From Riptortus pedestris (taxonomy: Eukaryota; Arthropoda; Insecta; Hemiptera; Alydidae): a DNA stretch of 64,000 nucleotides. Every line of letters begins with the position of its first letter. Position 1 is the first letter of the stretch. Below, in pieces: positions 48,306-59,530 of the stretch. Below the pieces are notes generated by a model, which made no database searches, was not told the DNA's origin, and saw only the letters and a program-made list of their open reading frames with translations. Location: NCBI GenBank assembly GCA_019009955.1, contig CM032231.1, forward strand, positions 39,251,001 to 39,315,000. Direction: 5' to 3'. A program made the position numbers and the translations under genes.

Positions 48306-50306
48306 GGTGTCCCCAAACCAAACGGCCAAACTTCAGGGATCGATAGAGGATCGAAAAACTAAGAAAAAAAGTCCTCCGGCATATGCCTCGTTTTCGCTTC
48401 GTTTTTGAGAAAATCACAAAAAACTGAAAATAGTTGTGCAAAAAGTATATTTTTTTTAATAATGTATTTAAATTACAAAAAACTATTGGCTTTTTGAGTA
48501 AGCTTAATTTTTTAATTTACGAGGAGTAAATTTAGAAAACATGAATATTCTCACGCTTTCCTTATCAATAAAACGTCTAGGTTGAGTGTTTGAACTTAAA
48601 AAGAAAGGATTAAAATGTTTACTATCATTTAAATCCTTTTTGGGGGGAATCCAGCCTCGCATTCTCACATTAGTGGGGTTGCTAGTACTGTTCAGTGAAG
48701 TCAACAAATATGGCTAGATTTACCAAGGCTGAATACGCGGACATAGTCTACCTCTACGGATTCTGCGATGGCAATGCACGTCAGGCAGTTCGGGAATATC
48801 GCAGACGGTTTCCTGACCGAGAAACCCCACACAGAGGTGTTTTTACCAGCACTTTCAGAAGGCTTCGAGAGACTGGGTCCTTCTCATGTAATCGTCGTGG
48901 AAACCGTATGCAGGCTCCGATGGAAGCCGACCTGAGGCGGAGGGAGAGGATACTGAGGCACTTCAATACCAACCCTGGCACAAGCGTCCGGAGAGCTGCT
49001 ACAGTTCTAAGCATACCAAAGACAAACATTTGGCGCACATTAAGGGCTGACCGCAGGCATGCTTACCATGTACAAAATTTAATACCCGCTGATTAAATTT
49101 TTGTAATTGGTACAAAGAACAATTGCAAAACGATGTAAACTTAAGTTCGAAAGTAATCTGGACGGACGAAGCGACTTTTACACGTGCGGGCATATTCAAT
49201 CAAAGAAACTACCACCTTTGGGCACATGAAAATCCCCGCGCTGTTAGAGAATTTCACTACCAGCATGAGTTTTCTGTAAACGTGTGGGTCGGTCTTTGTT
49301 ATAATCGCATAATAGGTCCCGTATTTTTACCTGCTCGACTTCACGCTGAAAGTTATCATCTATTCCTGGAGAATGACTTACGGGCACTTTTGGAAGATAT
49401 CCCTTTGGAAACAAGGCTTGAGAGCTGGTTTCAACTCGATGGTTGTCCTGCACATTACGGAAGGGCCGTATGAGACTGGTTGGACATCAACTACCCAGGT
49501 CGCTGGATACGACAAGGTGGGCCGGTGCCTTGGCCTCCCCGGTCTCCGGACCTCACGCCACTAGATTTTTTCGTGTGGGGATACGTGAAAGAAAATGTCT
49601 ACCGAGAGCCCGTCCGCACAAGGGATGACCTCATCGAGCGCATCAGAATGGTTTGCAACCAGCTCACCGCAGAACAATGTTTAGATGCTGTGCGATCTGT
49701 GAGTACGCGATGTGATGCGTGTATTGCAGCGAGAGGCCAGCACTTCGAACAACATTTACGTTGACGCTTTATAAATTAACGATGTAATTTTAGAGAAGGT
49801 AAAACCTTCAAAATTTTCAGGTTTTTTTTTTTCTCACTAAGATAGACCCATATAAAAACTGAAACATTTATGTTTTCCAAGTAAGAATATTTAATTATTT
49901 TATTAATTTTCTAAATTTTTAATCTTTTTTTATGTTTTAATCTTCAGTTATTGTTCATAATGTTATCTACTTTAAATAGGTAATTTTTTTTATACTATGA
50001 ATATTTGAATAAAAAAGTATTTATTATTTTTTCTTAATAAAAAATAATTTTTTTTTCAATTACCTTTCTGTTAGTATAAGATTAGAATACAATAATTGTA
50101 TTGGAATAACATTTATTGCTAAAATTCATTCAAGGAATAAAATCCGCTCTTCCATTGGCATAACTAGATTTTGCACAACTATTTTTAGTTTTTTGTGATT
50201 TTCTCGAAAACAAAGCGAAAACGAGGCATATGCCAGAGGACTTTTTGTTTTAGTTTTTCGATCCACTATCGATCCCTAAAGTTTGGCCGTTTGGTTTGGG
50301 GACACC

Positions 50307-50309
<3 letters not shown>
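48303..50309 (+). mobile_element. Mariner-like DNA transposon with long terminal inverted repeats
   Basis: Left end CAGGGTGTCCCCAAACCAAA, right end its complement; the inverted repeats extend about 140 bases with few mismatches (to GTTGTGCAAAA on both sides). TA at 48301-48302 and 50310-50311 is the target duplication, within the HINE-like TA tract. One transposase gene is inside. Such long inverted repeats are unusual for mariners, which mostly have about 30 bases. Confidence 0.93.
48710..49764 (+). pseudogene. IS630/Tc1-mariner superfamily transposase, two lesions
   Basis: Chosen ATG at 48710 (MARFTKAEYADIVYLYGF), the start used by related insect transposases; GTG at 48695 is also in frame. 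Residues 1-130: helix-turn-helix DNA-binding part (RRRFPDRETPHRGVF; LRETGSF; GTSVRRAATVLSIPKTNIWR). A frameshift near 49095 ends the first frame at PAD; the next frame continues LNFCNWYKEQLQ and reaches VIWTDEATFTRAGIFN (first catalytic Asp). SWFQLDGCPAHYGRAV holds the second Asp. TGA at 49471-49473 interrupts; after it GRWIRQGGPVPWPPRSPD and LTPLDFFVWGY give the third Asp. I count 41 residues between the second and third Asp (to PLD), suggesting a DD41D arrangement. The C-terminus RCDACIAARGQHFEQHL is intact. Only two lesions suggest recent inactivation. Confidence 0.9.
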
Positions 50310-50366
<57 letters not shown>

Positions 50367-51674
50367 CTGTTACCACTCTAGCGGTCACAATTTTTGTTTG
50401 ATCGGTACCAAACTCGATATTTAGTCGTTTTATGTAAAAAGAAACATCAAATTCGTTAACGGCTGAAATCGGACCAGTGGGAGGGGGGGTTTAGAGGGGA
50501 GGATTTTCGAAAATTCGAAATATCTCCGTTACTATACGTCGGATCGAAAAACTGTACAGAATCAATCTTATTGCAAATTGAATTTACTATAAATATTGTT
50601 ACATACATTTATTCTCTAACTTAAATATTAACCGAAATATTTGCATTTTTTTTAAATATGAGCGGCTTCAGGGTGACATTCCCGCCAAAAGCTAGTTCGG
50701 CCGTTTCCTTAACTCCTGGACTCTCGTGAAATTTCCCTATTGTAAAACTTCACGTGGGAAATCTGCTTAGTTTACGCAGCCCCTGCGTGACGGACTTTTT
50801 TTGTTTTGGCAAGCCTTTAATTTCCACAATATTTTAATATTTCCCGATGTATACCCGTCGTTGCTTTGGATTTGTTAATAATAAAATTATTCGTTATGTA
50901 TGACTTCACTGTCCACAATATTTTTATATTTCCCGTCTTCTGTGCATGTAGTTTTTTTTTAAATATATAATTCATAATCATATAAAGTATTCTGCCCGCC
51001 AAACTATGTTTGAATTAAACTTCCTTTCCCTTGATACGGTACAAAGACCAACAGTGACTGAAAACAGAACAGAAAATGTAATATCGCGAATTTTTATTTC
51101 AGGCTTCTATTATAACCCCCCCCCTTCCCGTTTCAACCTAAAAAATTTAATATAGCTTATAATCGTTAAAGAATTAATGCTAATTCACATGCCGAGTTTT
51201 ATTAAGTTCCGTTCAATCGTTAGTGCCAAATACACTTGTCGGCTACCCTTTTAGTTTTCAGTGTACATTTCGTTCATACTTCCGTATGAGGCAAAAGTGT
51301 ATATAACAAAAGTTGCTCTAAATAACGAAATAACCAACTTTTGTAATCTGCACATTTGAAGAAAATCCAATAGGAAGCAAAATATCGCTATTTTTAATTT
51401 CAGGCCTCCCTTATAACTCCTGTTCGTCTCAGAGAATATTAATATAGCCTAAAGTCTAAGTTGGGCTAGTAGTAATATACATACCGACTTTCATAAAATT
51501 CGGTGCAGCCATTTATGCGTGAAAAGGTAACAAACAGACAAATAAACAAACAAACAGACACCAAAGAAACAAAATTTAGTTATGGTGTTAATGACATGTG
51601 AAACGAAAAGTTATCGTGAAAATTCGCGAAAAAAATCAATGTACAGGCAGAGCTTACAATTTTATATATATACT

Positions 51675-51722
51675 GAGAGAGAGAGAGAGAGAGGGAGAGA
51701 GAGAGAGGGAGAGAGAGAGAGG

Positions 51723-51806
<84 letters not shown>
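51675..51806. repeat. (GA)n microsatellite
   Basis: Pure to slightly interrupted GA (GGGAGA variants in the first half) adjoining the 5' end of the Helitron. Arg-Glu open frames across it are artefacts. Confidence 0.95.
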
Positions 51807-51810
<4 letters not shown>

Positions 51811-52599
51811 CAATATATCAATCAAAGTTTATGTCTGGCATTCGATTATTCAAGATACCCCACAGAACTTTAGGCATAAGTCCTTAGTATTTGTAGTTCT
51901 GCTGCAGACATAGTTTGAGGTCTCATATAAATTTTAATTGTTGAGTGTAGGGAATGGAGTCATTGCGGTAAATATTGATATTGGACATCAAACGAATGAA
52001 CCGTATGCCTACAGGGAGATGAAAACTGATGTATTTCTGCTATTGGCGTTGTACGTCTCTTCCTGAGGCGAGACGCAATGAATGGGGTTTGACGTGAGCA
52101 ATAAAAAAGAAGCCCTCAGCCAGAAGGGTTAACTCTTCAATATTGGAGCCTTTTCCGGCCACATTTTAGACCGTACGGAGGTGAGAGAGAAAGAGGAGAA
52201 AGGTGAATGATTGAGAGAAAGAGAGGCAAGATGAATGATTGAAGAGAGAGAGCGTGGGAGACATCCCCTAAAGCGTTAGCTCTTGACACTTATTTCCGCG
52301 ATTGGCCCAGCCACTGGGTGTTTCGTTTTTTGCCTCGCCGTATAACTCGATTTTTCGCTCGTCTCAAAGGGCGTTTGATTGAAAAAGAAGTGTTATCAGA
52401 AATGACGTGGATGGGGGAAACAGCCCTAAAATTCGTTCCCGACTTCCATCTCTAAGAATGCCCATATGAGATTGATAAAATGAAAATCAGGCTAAGCCAG
52501 CATCCTTTGTCTTATTCTATTTGCTAACACTAATTCTTCATTGGAACTACTTTACCTATAGATGGATATATTGCTTGACGCTAAACTAACAGCATAATC
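51807..52599. other. Unique DNA with a GC-richer part
   Basis: About 52010-52460 is GC-richer and complex (for example CTTCCTGAGGCGAGACGCAA), with no good open frame and no copy elsewhere in the window. Function unknown. Confidence 0.4.
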
Positions 52600-53428
52600 T
52601 TACCCATGATCTACACAGTCTACACGATTACAACATAATTATGATGTGGCTACCGGGACATACAGACATAAAACAAAGTACTGACATCGACAGACAAGCT
52701 AAATTAGCAGCAAGCAGCTAGGAAAAGAACTGTGGACATCGACAGGCTGACTGCACAAGACATGAAACGGGTAATTAAAACAGATGTACTCAATGACTGG
52801 ACAACCGACTGGCTACAAACTGACAACAAACTCCGAGAAATACTAGACAACCCAAAAAAAGGAAAATTTCTGGAAAATCTAACCAGACGAGATGAAGTGG
52901 TGTTGACTAGGCTTAGAATCGGACATTCACTACTTACACATTCATACCTCATAAACCGTAAAGACCGACCTACATGGACTCACTGTAACACTGTACTGGC
53001 CATCAAACATCTCCTGACTGACTGCAGACTACGTGAACATTTGAACTTACCCAACGACTTGAACGAACTATTAACAGAAAGTAGCCCACATATTAATACA
53101 CTATTAAACCACTTGAAGACAACTGACATTTATAACAAACTTTACCTCACCTACTCCACTCATTTCTCTCCGTGTTATATCTCTGTATAATACATTTTTA
53201 AACTAGTGTCTTAGGCTTCCATCACTCTCATGCCAGGATTTATCTCAAAGTTTATTGTTTCATATAGCATTATTTTAACATTTCCTTAATTTTATTTCCA
53301 TGTACTTTATACTATGTCTTAATAATTCTGAAAACATTTTATCTACATTTTAATTTAGAGAATTCAAATAAATGGTACTGAGCGACATCGCCTAGTTGCG
53401 GAGCTCTTCAAATAAATAAATAAATAAT
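52600..53428 (+). pseudogene. Non-LTR retrotransposon (LINE-A), C-terminal end and 3' UTR, copy 2
   Basis: DYNIIMMWLPGHTDIK near 52625-52670 is the end of RNase H, then a stop near 52721. The main frame 52732-53190 has DIDRLTAQDMKRVIKTDVLN, VVLTRLRIGHSLLTHSYLI and THCNTVLAIKHLLTDC (the first Cys of the C-x2-C is replaced, reading WTHC; copy 1 has CTHC). It ends INTLLNHLKTTDIYNKLYLT and about 15 more residues. The 3' UTR ends with the conserved TGGTACTGAGCGACATCGCC block and (AAATA)n at 53410-53428. Very similar to 5036-5775. Confidence 0.87.
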
Positions 53429-53736
53429 TATTTAAACTTAATATCTTTTTCAAAAATTAAGTTAATATCCAATCTAATAAATACACATTGGTCACAACTT
53501 GCTAGTAGGCACTCAGCCATCACTTATTTCTAATACGCATACGCACTTATTTCTCTTATTCTAATTACGCATCAGAAAAAAAATGTCTCATGATTAATTT
53601 TGTTATAAAGGTAGTATTATACGAATTTTGCTTTATATATTTTTTCATGACTTTGAATTGCAGTATATTCATGTTTTGACAGTAAACAACCACTTCTAAT
53701 AACGCCATTTTTCACCTGATGATATATCACCAAACA

Positions 53737-56005
53737 AATGATTTTGCTAAGAAAGCAAGGTAAACAAAAAAATGACATTGCTTCATTAAGGCCAATAAGC
53801 CTAATAAACACAGGAGGAAAAATATTAGAGAAAATTATAAATAACCGCCTATCGCATTATTTATACTCCAACAGTTTAATGAGCGAGCATCAATTTGGAT
53901 TTACTCACCAAAAAGGTCCTATAGAAGCTATAAATAATACAGTAAATTTTATAAAAGCATCTCAAGAAAAATTCCATAATTCATTATTAGTTTCGCCCTG
54001 TATCTTTAATATTAACCGAGATATTTGCATTTGTATTGTGAGTGCGGTCGGCTATGTTCGGGAGTTTCCCCCGAGCGCTAGTGCGGCCGTTTCACTAACT
54101 ATTCGTCCTCGTGAGAATAGGTTACTACTACTGTTATTATTAGGCAGATTTCTCTATTGTAAAACTTCACGTGGGAAATCTGCTTAGTTTACGCAGCCCC
54201 TGCGTGACGGACTTTTATTAGTAACATCAATGGATTTCAAATAGCTGGAACTTGATACAAATAAAGTTTTGAAGAAAATTAATGGTTGGGCCTTAAATAA
54301 TAAACTAACATTTAATCTAGGGAAATGTAAATATATAATTTTCTCCAGAAAAATAAATAGAAATATTCCTGAATTAAACATTATTATTGACAATTATAAA
54401 ATAAATTCTGTCCAAGCATTAAAATATTTAGGAATAATAATTGATAATAAATTTAGGTGGAATCACCATATAGAATATTTACAAAATAAATTATTAAAAT
54501 TAATTAATACATTATCAATTGCAGCTAAATCAACATGGAGCATTAAGTGTAATTTACAAAGGAGCTATTTTACCGGCATTAACCTATGCAATACCAATAT
54601 GGAAAACGGGCTTAAATAAGAAATATAATGTTAAAAAGCTCGAAAGGGTTCAAAGGCTCATTGGAATTAAAATAATAAAAAGATATCGCACTATTTCATT
54701 TGAAGCTACATGTGTCTTGTCCAATTTGGTCCCTATTACTATAATAGCGGAAGAATATACAGACAGATATAAAATACTAAAACTACACCAAACTACTAAT
54801 AAAATAACAGCAGACGTAGTAGAAGTAGAATACCCGGTGCCTTACGAGAATTGGACACATCCTGGATTAACACCCGACATTGTTATTATTACTGAAAATA
54901 CAAATCACTCATACTAGTATACAATTTACACAGACGGTAGCAAAGATGGACAGGACACAGGCGCTGCCTTTATCATTTTTGTAGGAAATAAAACTGATGA
55001 TGTTATAAAATGTAAACAATTTAAATTAGGCCACCATTGTAATAATAACCAGGCAGAAATTATTGCCGTCTTACAAGCTCTAAAATATGTAAATGAAATG
55101 GACTTGCCACCAAACACTTACATTCTACTACACACAGACAGTCAAATACTTCTACACAAACTAGACAACATGACAAACCACGACGAACATATAGAACAAA
55201 TGCGCCATACTATAACACAATTAAAAAACAGACTGACTTTCATTCACTTCAAATGGGTCAAGGCACAAGCAGGAATTATGGGCAATGAAATAGTCGGTAT
55301 CCACGCCAAAAGTTCCTCTAAAAGTAGTGAAGAGGTAATTTACAATAAAATTACTTCGACTGTGTTAAAATCTTTACTAAGAGAAAAAAGTATGAATTTG
55401 TGGCAACAGAGATGGAATCATACAGATAAAGGATCACATCTAAAATTATATATACCAGTTTTAAAAACCAATATCCCACTATCCCAACATACATTTTATC
55501 TAACACAAATACTAACTGGACACGGAAATACAAACTCTTACTTATACATATTCAAACTTACTGACTCAAATACTTGTAAATGCGACAGTTACACTGAACA
55601 GACATTCACCCACCTGATTTATGAATGTAGACTGACTCAAAACATACGAAGACAGTTAAAGACTTTTATTCCCGGATGGCCGATATTTTATTTTCAAAAC
55701 ACATACATTTATTAAAAGAAATATCCTGCAATATCCTTAAGCTGAGAGAGGAAAAAATAATATAAAATTAATATTATGTAATTTTATTGGTTATTTAATT
55801 GTACTATTTAATTTTTGTTTGTTTATTTTATCAAGTTTAATTTTATAATCTTATTTACATTTAATATGTATATATATATATATATATTATTATATAAAAA
55901 ATGTTAGAATTTTGACAAAATGCACATATAATGCAAATATGCATGGGATGTGCAGAAAATAAAATCCCTCCACATAGGGTTACTATGTAGAGGAAATACG
56001 AAAAA
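53737..56005 (+). pseudogene. Non-LTR retrotransposon (LINE-B), RT to 3' UTR, disrupted
   Basis: The RT fingers read LRPISLINTGGKILEKIINN and MSEHQFGFTHQKGPIEAINN (53790-53950). At about 54000 a HINE-like fragment replaces the palm, so the catalytic ADD is absent. After it comes NNKLTFNLGKCKYIIFSRK, LKYLGIIIDNKFRWNHHIEY (thumb) and, in another frame, LERVQRLIGIKIIKRYRT. RNase H follows at about 54925: YTDGSKDGQDTGAAFII, NNNQAEIIAVLQAL and LLHTDSQILL, with GNEIVGIHAKS, where Gly replaces the expected last Asp. The Cys/His end CKCDSYTEQTFTHLIYECRL is at about 55570-55630, and the 3' UTR is shared with 27710-27945. Confidence 0.87.
54003..54215 (-). mobile_element. HINE-like element, A subtype, 5' end only, inside LINE-B
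   Basis: Minus orientation: ATTAACCGAGATATTTGCAT, then GGCCGTTTCACTAACTATTC, box GGGAAATCTGCTTAG and 5' end GACGGAC near 54206-54212. Core, (TA)n and 3' half are missing together with the LINE palm, so a deletion followed the insertion. Confidence 0.8.
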
Positions 56006-56637
56006 AAAAACACCTCATGTCCAGAACAATGTTTCATCGTATAACATGTAAATATAAATAGTATACTAATAGAAGCATAATATGAATCTACTTAGCCTTA
56101 CAAATGCATAAGAACTCTGAAAATTATAATTAAAGCCTTCAAAAGTTTTAAGAGTATCGAATTTAGAATATCGTCAGTAGGACGGCCTTCCTCAGGGCAG
56201 AAGACAAAGACTCGGTCATTCAACTCCACAAGATATACAGGAACCAAGATGAACTACTAAGTTAACTGAAAATTCTTCGATGAGGTCCTATAGAAATATA
56301 GTTACATCGTTAATGTGACACATTTCCACAGAGCGAGAGATGGTCACTGCACAAAGCCGAAACAATCATCCGGACACATGAACACACTCAGGTAGCGACA
56401 ATATGCCAAGCTGCCTCGAGTAATGCATGTGTTAGAATGAATAGTTGAAGGGCCACCGACAGAGAGCGGTTATCAAGTACCTGAATCATGAAACCGGCAG
56501 GAGGTTTAAACTAATATACCCACCAAAGTCGTTTGTGTTCAAATTACACTAGGCGCAACAAGGAATCCATTTCATAGCCCGTTCAAAACGTTTACCTACC
56601 TATAGCTACAAAAAAATATTTGAAGTAGTAAAAATAA

Positions 56638-56640
<3 letters not shown>
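56006..56640. other. Unique DNA, nothing recognised
   Basis: Moderately complex sequence, no gene supported. Confidence 0.45.
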
Positions 56641-56692
<52 letters not shown>

Positions 56693-56818
56693 TACGAGTT
56701 ATCATTTTTAGCAGATTTCCCTTAATGGAAATCAGCTATTGAGGTTGTACTCATGACGGAATTTTCAACATTTTTCTTCAAATGTCCATCGATCCTACTT
56801 AGTAGATGACGAAAATGA
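56641..56818 (-). mobile_element. HINE-like element, 3' module with adjacent (TA)n
   Basis: Hairpin AGCAGATTTCCCTTAATGG at 56710 and the 3' module to GATGACGAAAATGA (56818), minus orientation. A (TA)n at 56641-56688 lies on the wrong side, beyond the 3' end, so this is a rearranged fragment or an insertion beside an independent TA tract. Confidence 0.7.
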
Positions 56819-57747
56819 TTTTATTAGAATTTATGTAGTAAATGGATAAGTTAATACTTTCAAATCATATAGAAGTTTCGATGTACATGTATATATTACT
56901 CAAGATAAGATAGAGAAAAAATGTTGGTTATTATTATTTAGTATTTATTTATTTAAATTACAATGTTTACCAAATTTATAATAAAGAAGAAAATAACTGT
57001 TTAGTTTCTTTACATCCGAGTGGAGAATATTGTATTAAAAAATATATAAGGGGTTTAGAAGAACTTCCTATAGAATATCCTAAAGGAATTAAAATATTTT
57101 AAAGAAAATAATATAACTATTCCAGAATTCGAAGTTGTTAAAACCTCAATTCTTAAACAATAAATAATAATCCTTCTTATGATTGTTCGGAGTTGTTTTT
57201 ATTTTATCGAGGCAAAGTAATTTAAAGCTAATTTTCTATCCTGTATTTCCTTCTGCCCTCTTTTTCTAACCAATAATTAGATATATAACAAACTTTTATA
57301 TTTTCGAATTTAAATGCATATTTTTCATTACCTCTATGATCTATATTTGATAAACTAGAAATAATTAATTCTGTTACTACTTCTAAACTTACTAATCTTC
57401 CACACTTTAGAATTTTTAATTTTCCTATTGTATTATCCCCCCTTTTTTATTATTTGTTCTTTTCAAGCTTATAAGTTATTTTCTTTTTAGTTTTTCAGTC
57501 ATTTAAGTGAATATATTCTTTATATTAGAATTACAATGTCCATTATAATTTTTAGTTCCACTTGCTTTAATTTCCATAAGCGGCTTTTCTGCTGGCAAAA
57601 AATATTATTTCTAAGCTAGAAATAGATAAAAAACAAATTTCTCTTTTTTTAAATCTTCTCTGCTCTGTCTTTAATTATATCTATTAATTATTTTTAAGTA
57701 CTCCTTTAATATAATAAACAAATTTAATTCTATCTTTTGGGAAACAC
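56819..57747. other. AT-rich DNA, nothing recognised
   Basis: No gene or repeat supported. Confidence 0.5.
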
Positions 57748-57915
57748 CTAAAGCGTTGGCCTTAATCTCACATAGTAAGCCTAGAGTGACGAGTTCGATT
57801 CCCGCCTAGGCTACAGGAATTTATTTATGGACGAACTCATTAGATAAAATTCTTAATCCCACTCTGGCAAGAGAGACAGCTCATTCCAGGTCCTCCTTGG
57901 ATAACGGGGGTTGTA
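57748..57915 (+). mobile_element. tRNA-derived SINE, degenerate
   Basis: GCGTTGGCCTTAATCTCACA, then ACGAGTTCGATTCCCGCC (B box) and a body with AATCCCACTCTGGCAAGAG, matching 7804-8001 and 19909-20100. The tail is not clear and no target duplication is seen. Confidence 0.7.
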
Positions 57916-58655
57916 GGTCAAGTTGTTCACTCACGACGTAAAAATTCTGATCAGGAATTCCTCGAGGTTCGCTCGGGGTCATCTTAAGATCTAAGAGATA
58001 TACCCGTATATTTCTAACTGGAAAAAAAGAAAATAAAGAGTAGATGAGTGTGACCTTTTATTGGTCAAGGGCCTCCACCAGCCACCCTAAACCCAAACCC
58101 TAAACAAAAATATATTTGCATTAAGTAAAAAACAAAAGAGTTCGTGTTACTGAATACTGGAAACAAAAATTACAAATAACTGAGTTAATAATCGGGGAGG
58201 AATAAGTATAGAATAACCACTTAATCGAATAAAGTGGTCAAGAAGATTGATTTTAAGTATTTTAATAGGACGCTTAATAACAAGTATATTTCCTCCCCAC
58301 CCCTCGTGATTATAATCCCCTACCTTTGGAGAACGCTGATTGTTTAGAATGAAAAAAATGTCAGATTTATTTATTTCTAAGACCTCATTAGGGTAAGGAT
58401 CAATTTTCAATTTACGTTTTCTAACTATCTTCAGTATTAAATTACTTATTTCTCTTTTAATTTAAAGCTTTCAGTTTATTGTAAAATATTCAACTGCTAG
58501 TACAATTTGTATTGTCAATGGAATCAGTGGTTTTGTTAGGCCACAGAAGATTGGGGCAGATTGTCTGTAAAAAAAGAACTTTTTTAAGAGTGGCGGTCTG
58601 CGATATTTCATATATACTTATATACAGGGGAAATGACGGCACTCAGTGAACTCCA
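57916..58655. other. AT-rich DNA, nothing recognised
   Basis: An 87-codon minus-strand frame at 58147-58410 has no known motif. Confidence 0.45.
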
Positions 58656-58785
58656 GTTTTGGCAGATTTCCCTTAAGGAAAATCAGCTATTGAAATTCCC
58701 ATGAAATTGTTGAACAATTTCCTCAAATGTCCATCGATCCTACCAAGTAGATGACGAAAGTCAGGTCCGTACAAAAGTTATATAT
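58656..58785 (-). mobile_element. HINE-like element, 3' module
   Basis: GGCAGATTTCCCTTAAGGAA, then CCTCAAATGTCCATCGATCC and AAGTAGATGACGAAAG to the start of a short TATATA near 58780. A possible 5' end of the same copy lies at 59928-59956 (TTGCTTAGTTTTACGCAGCC, CCGGCGGACG), with other elements between. Confidence 0.7.
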
Positions 58786-58939
58786 ACGTACTGGGTGGGG
58801 CAAGACCTATGCCCGTGTTTTAATAGTCAATTGCGTCCCAGTAGGGCGAGTTATCATTGTGGCCGCTACGCTCTACCTTTTTCATGTGCACCATGGTTTA
58901 GACCAGAGAGCATCGTGCCACCACAGCCGTTCTGTCACG

Positions 58940-59260
58940 CAGACGTAGCGAGCCATGCGCTTGCGTTTAAACATTTTACGTAACGTTTCAATCACTGATG
59001 GAAAGACAGTCAGCTGTGTGTGGAGTGGCCTGCACGCATATTGTGCATGTGTGGCATTTTCCTGTGGGAGGTATCTCAAGGGAAAAGTTTTCAAGCACCG
59101 CCCTCATACCATACAAAAACTCAAGTTCCGAATCACAGACGAGGTGAGTTTGCCAGAAGCTTCAGAAATAGACTCCAAAATTCTATCACAGCTGAAGACC
59201 ACCTTCTTTCAGAAACCGCTTGCAAATCGACATGGGGAAAACCTTTTGAACCATATACAT
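58940..59260 (+). pseudogene. Mariner-like transposase, C-terminal remnant
   Basis: IFLW (59052-59063) in one frame and RYLKGKVFKHRPHTIQKLKF in the next resemble the 'fFLWGylK..V...rp.ti.eLk' block after the third catalytic Asp. ITDEV and later NRHGENLLNHI resemble the helical C-terminus. It is distinct from the 48710-49764 transposase. Strongly decayed; frameshift between FLW and the following block. Confidence 0.5.
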
Positions 59261-59261
59261 A

Positions 59262-59530
59262 TATCAATCGCCAGGCGGCACACCGAGAAGAGCAGACTTT
59301 GTAGCCATCCAGAAAAATGAAAAGAAGGACTTAATTCTGGATCGAACAGTCCGCTTTGATATAAACAAGAATCAACCAGAAAAGGTGGACCAAGAAAAGA
59401 AAGCAATAGAGCATTTTCCATCTATTTCTCAGAAAAATACAAAATCCAAGACTGGTTAAGAAGCTATTGTTCGGCTCAAGGGGAGATCTCTATAGAAAAA
59501 CAGAGCGGACATTAATCGAATATGGGCTGG
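59262..59530 (+). pseudogene. Non-LTR retrotransposon C-terminal domain remnant
   Basis: In frame: GGTPRRADFVAIQKNEKKDL, then ILDRTVRFDINKNQPEKVDQ and EKKAIEHF before a stop near 59459. The pattern 'RRaD.va', 'i.DptvRfe...qp..V..EKkai' is familiar from the C-terminal, endonuclease-like region of some arthropod non-LTR elements. Assignment to a restriction-like endonuclease clade is inference. Confidence 0.5.

Larger units (their letters stand above)
48116..50796 (-). mobile_element. HINE-like element, A subtype, split by a mariner-like transposon
   Basis: Minus strand: hairpin AGCAGATTTCCCTTGAGGG at 48120, 3' module to 48243, (TA)n, mariner-like element 48303-50309, rest of (TA)n to 50361, core TCTAGCGGTCACAATTTTTG, G tract GGGAGGGGGGGTTTAGAGGG near 50479, body and 5' end CGGAC at 50791-50795. 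Confidence 0.9.
48059..51672 (-). mobile_element. Helitron type 1, split by a HINE-like element
   Basis: The minus-strand 3' end is CTAG at 48059-48062 with the CCCGAGCGAAGCCTGG hairpin region; 56 bases later a HINE-like copy interrupts it within the GATGGTATTTT string, and the Helitron resumes at about 50804 (GGCAAGCCTTTAATTTCC), equivalent to the continuous stretch at 43285-43320. The interior blocks and the 5' end (CAATTTTATATATATACTGA) finish near 51672 against a (GA)n tract. Confidence 0.85.

Noticed and set aside
48001..51700. A functional transposase gene at 48710-49764
   Set aside because: One frameshift near 49095 and a TGA at 49471 break the frame.
51582..51887. Arg/Glu-rich frame of 101 codons
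   Set aside because: (GA)n translation.
57748..57830. A possible tRNA gene
   Set aside because: Only box-like sequences; no full cloverleaf or acceptor stem, and related copies with tails show it is a SINE.
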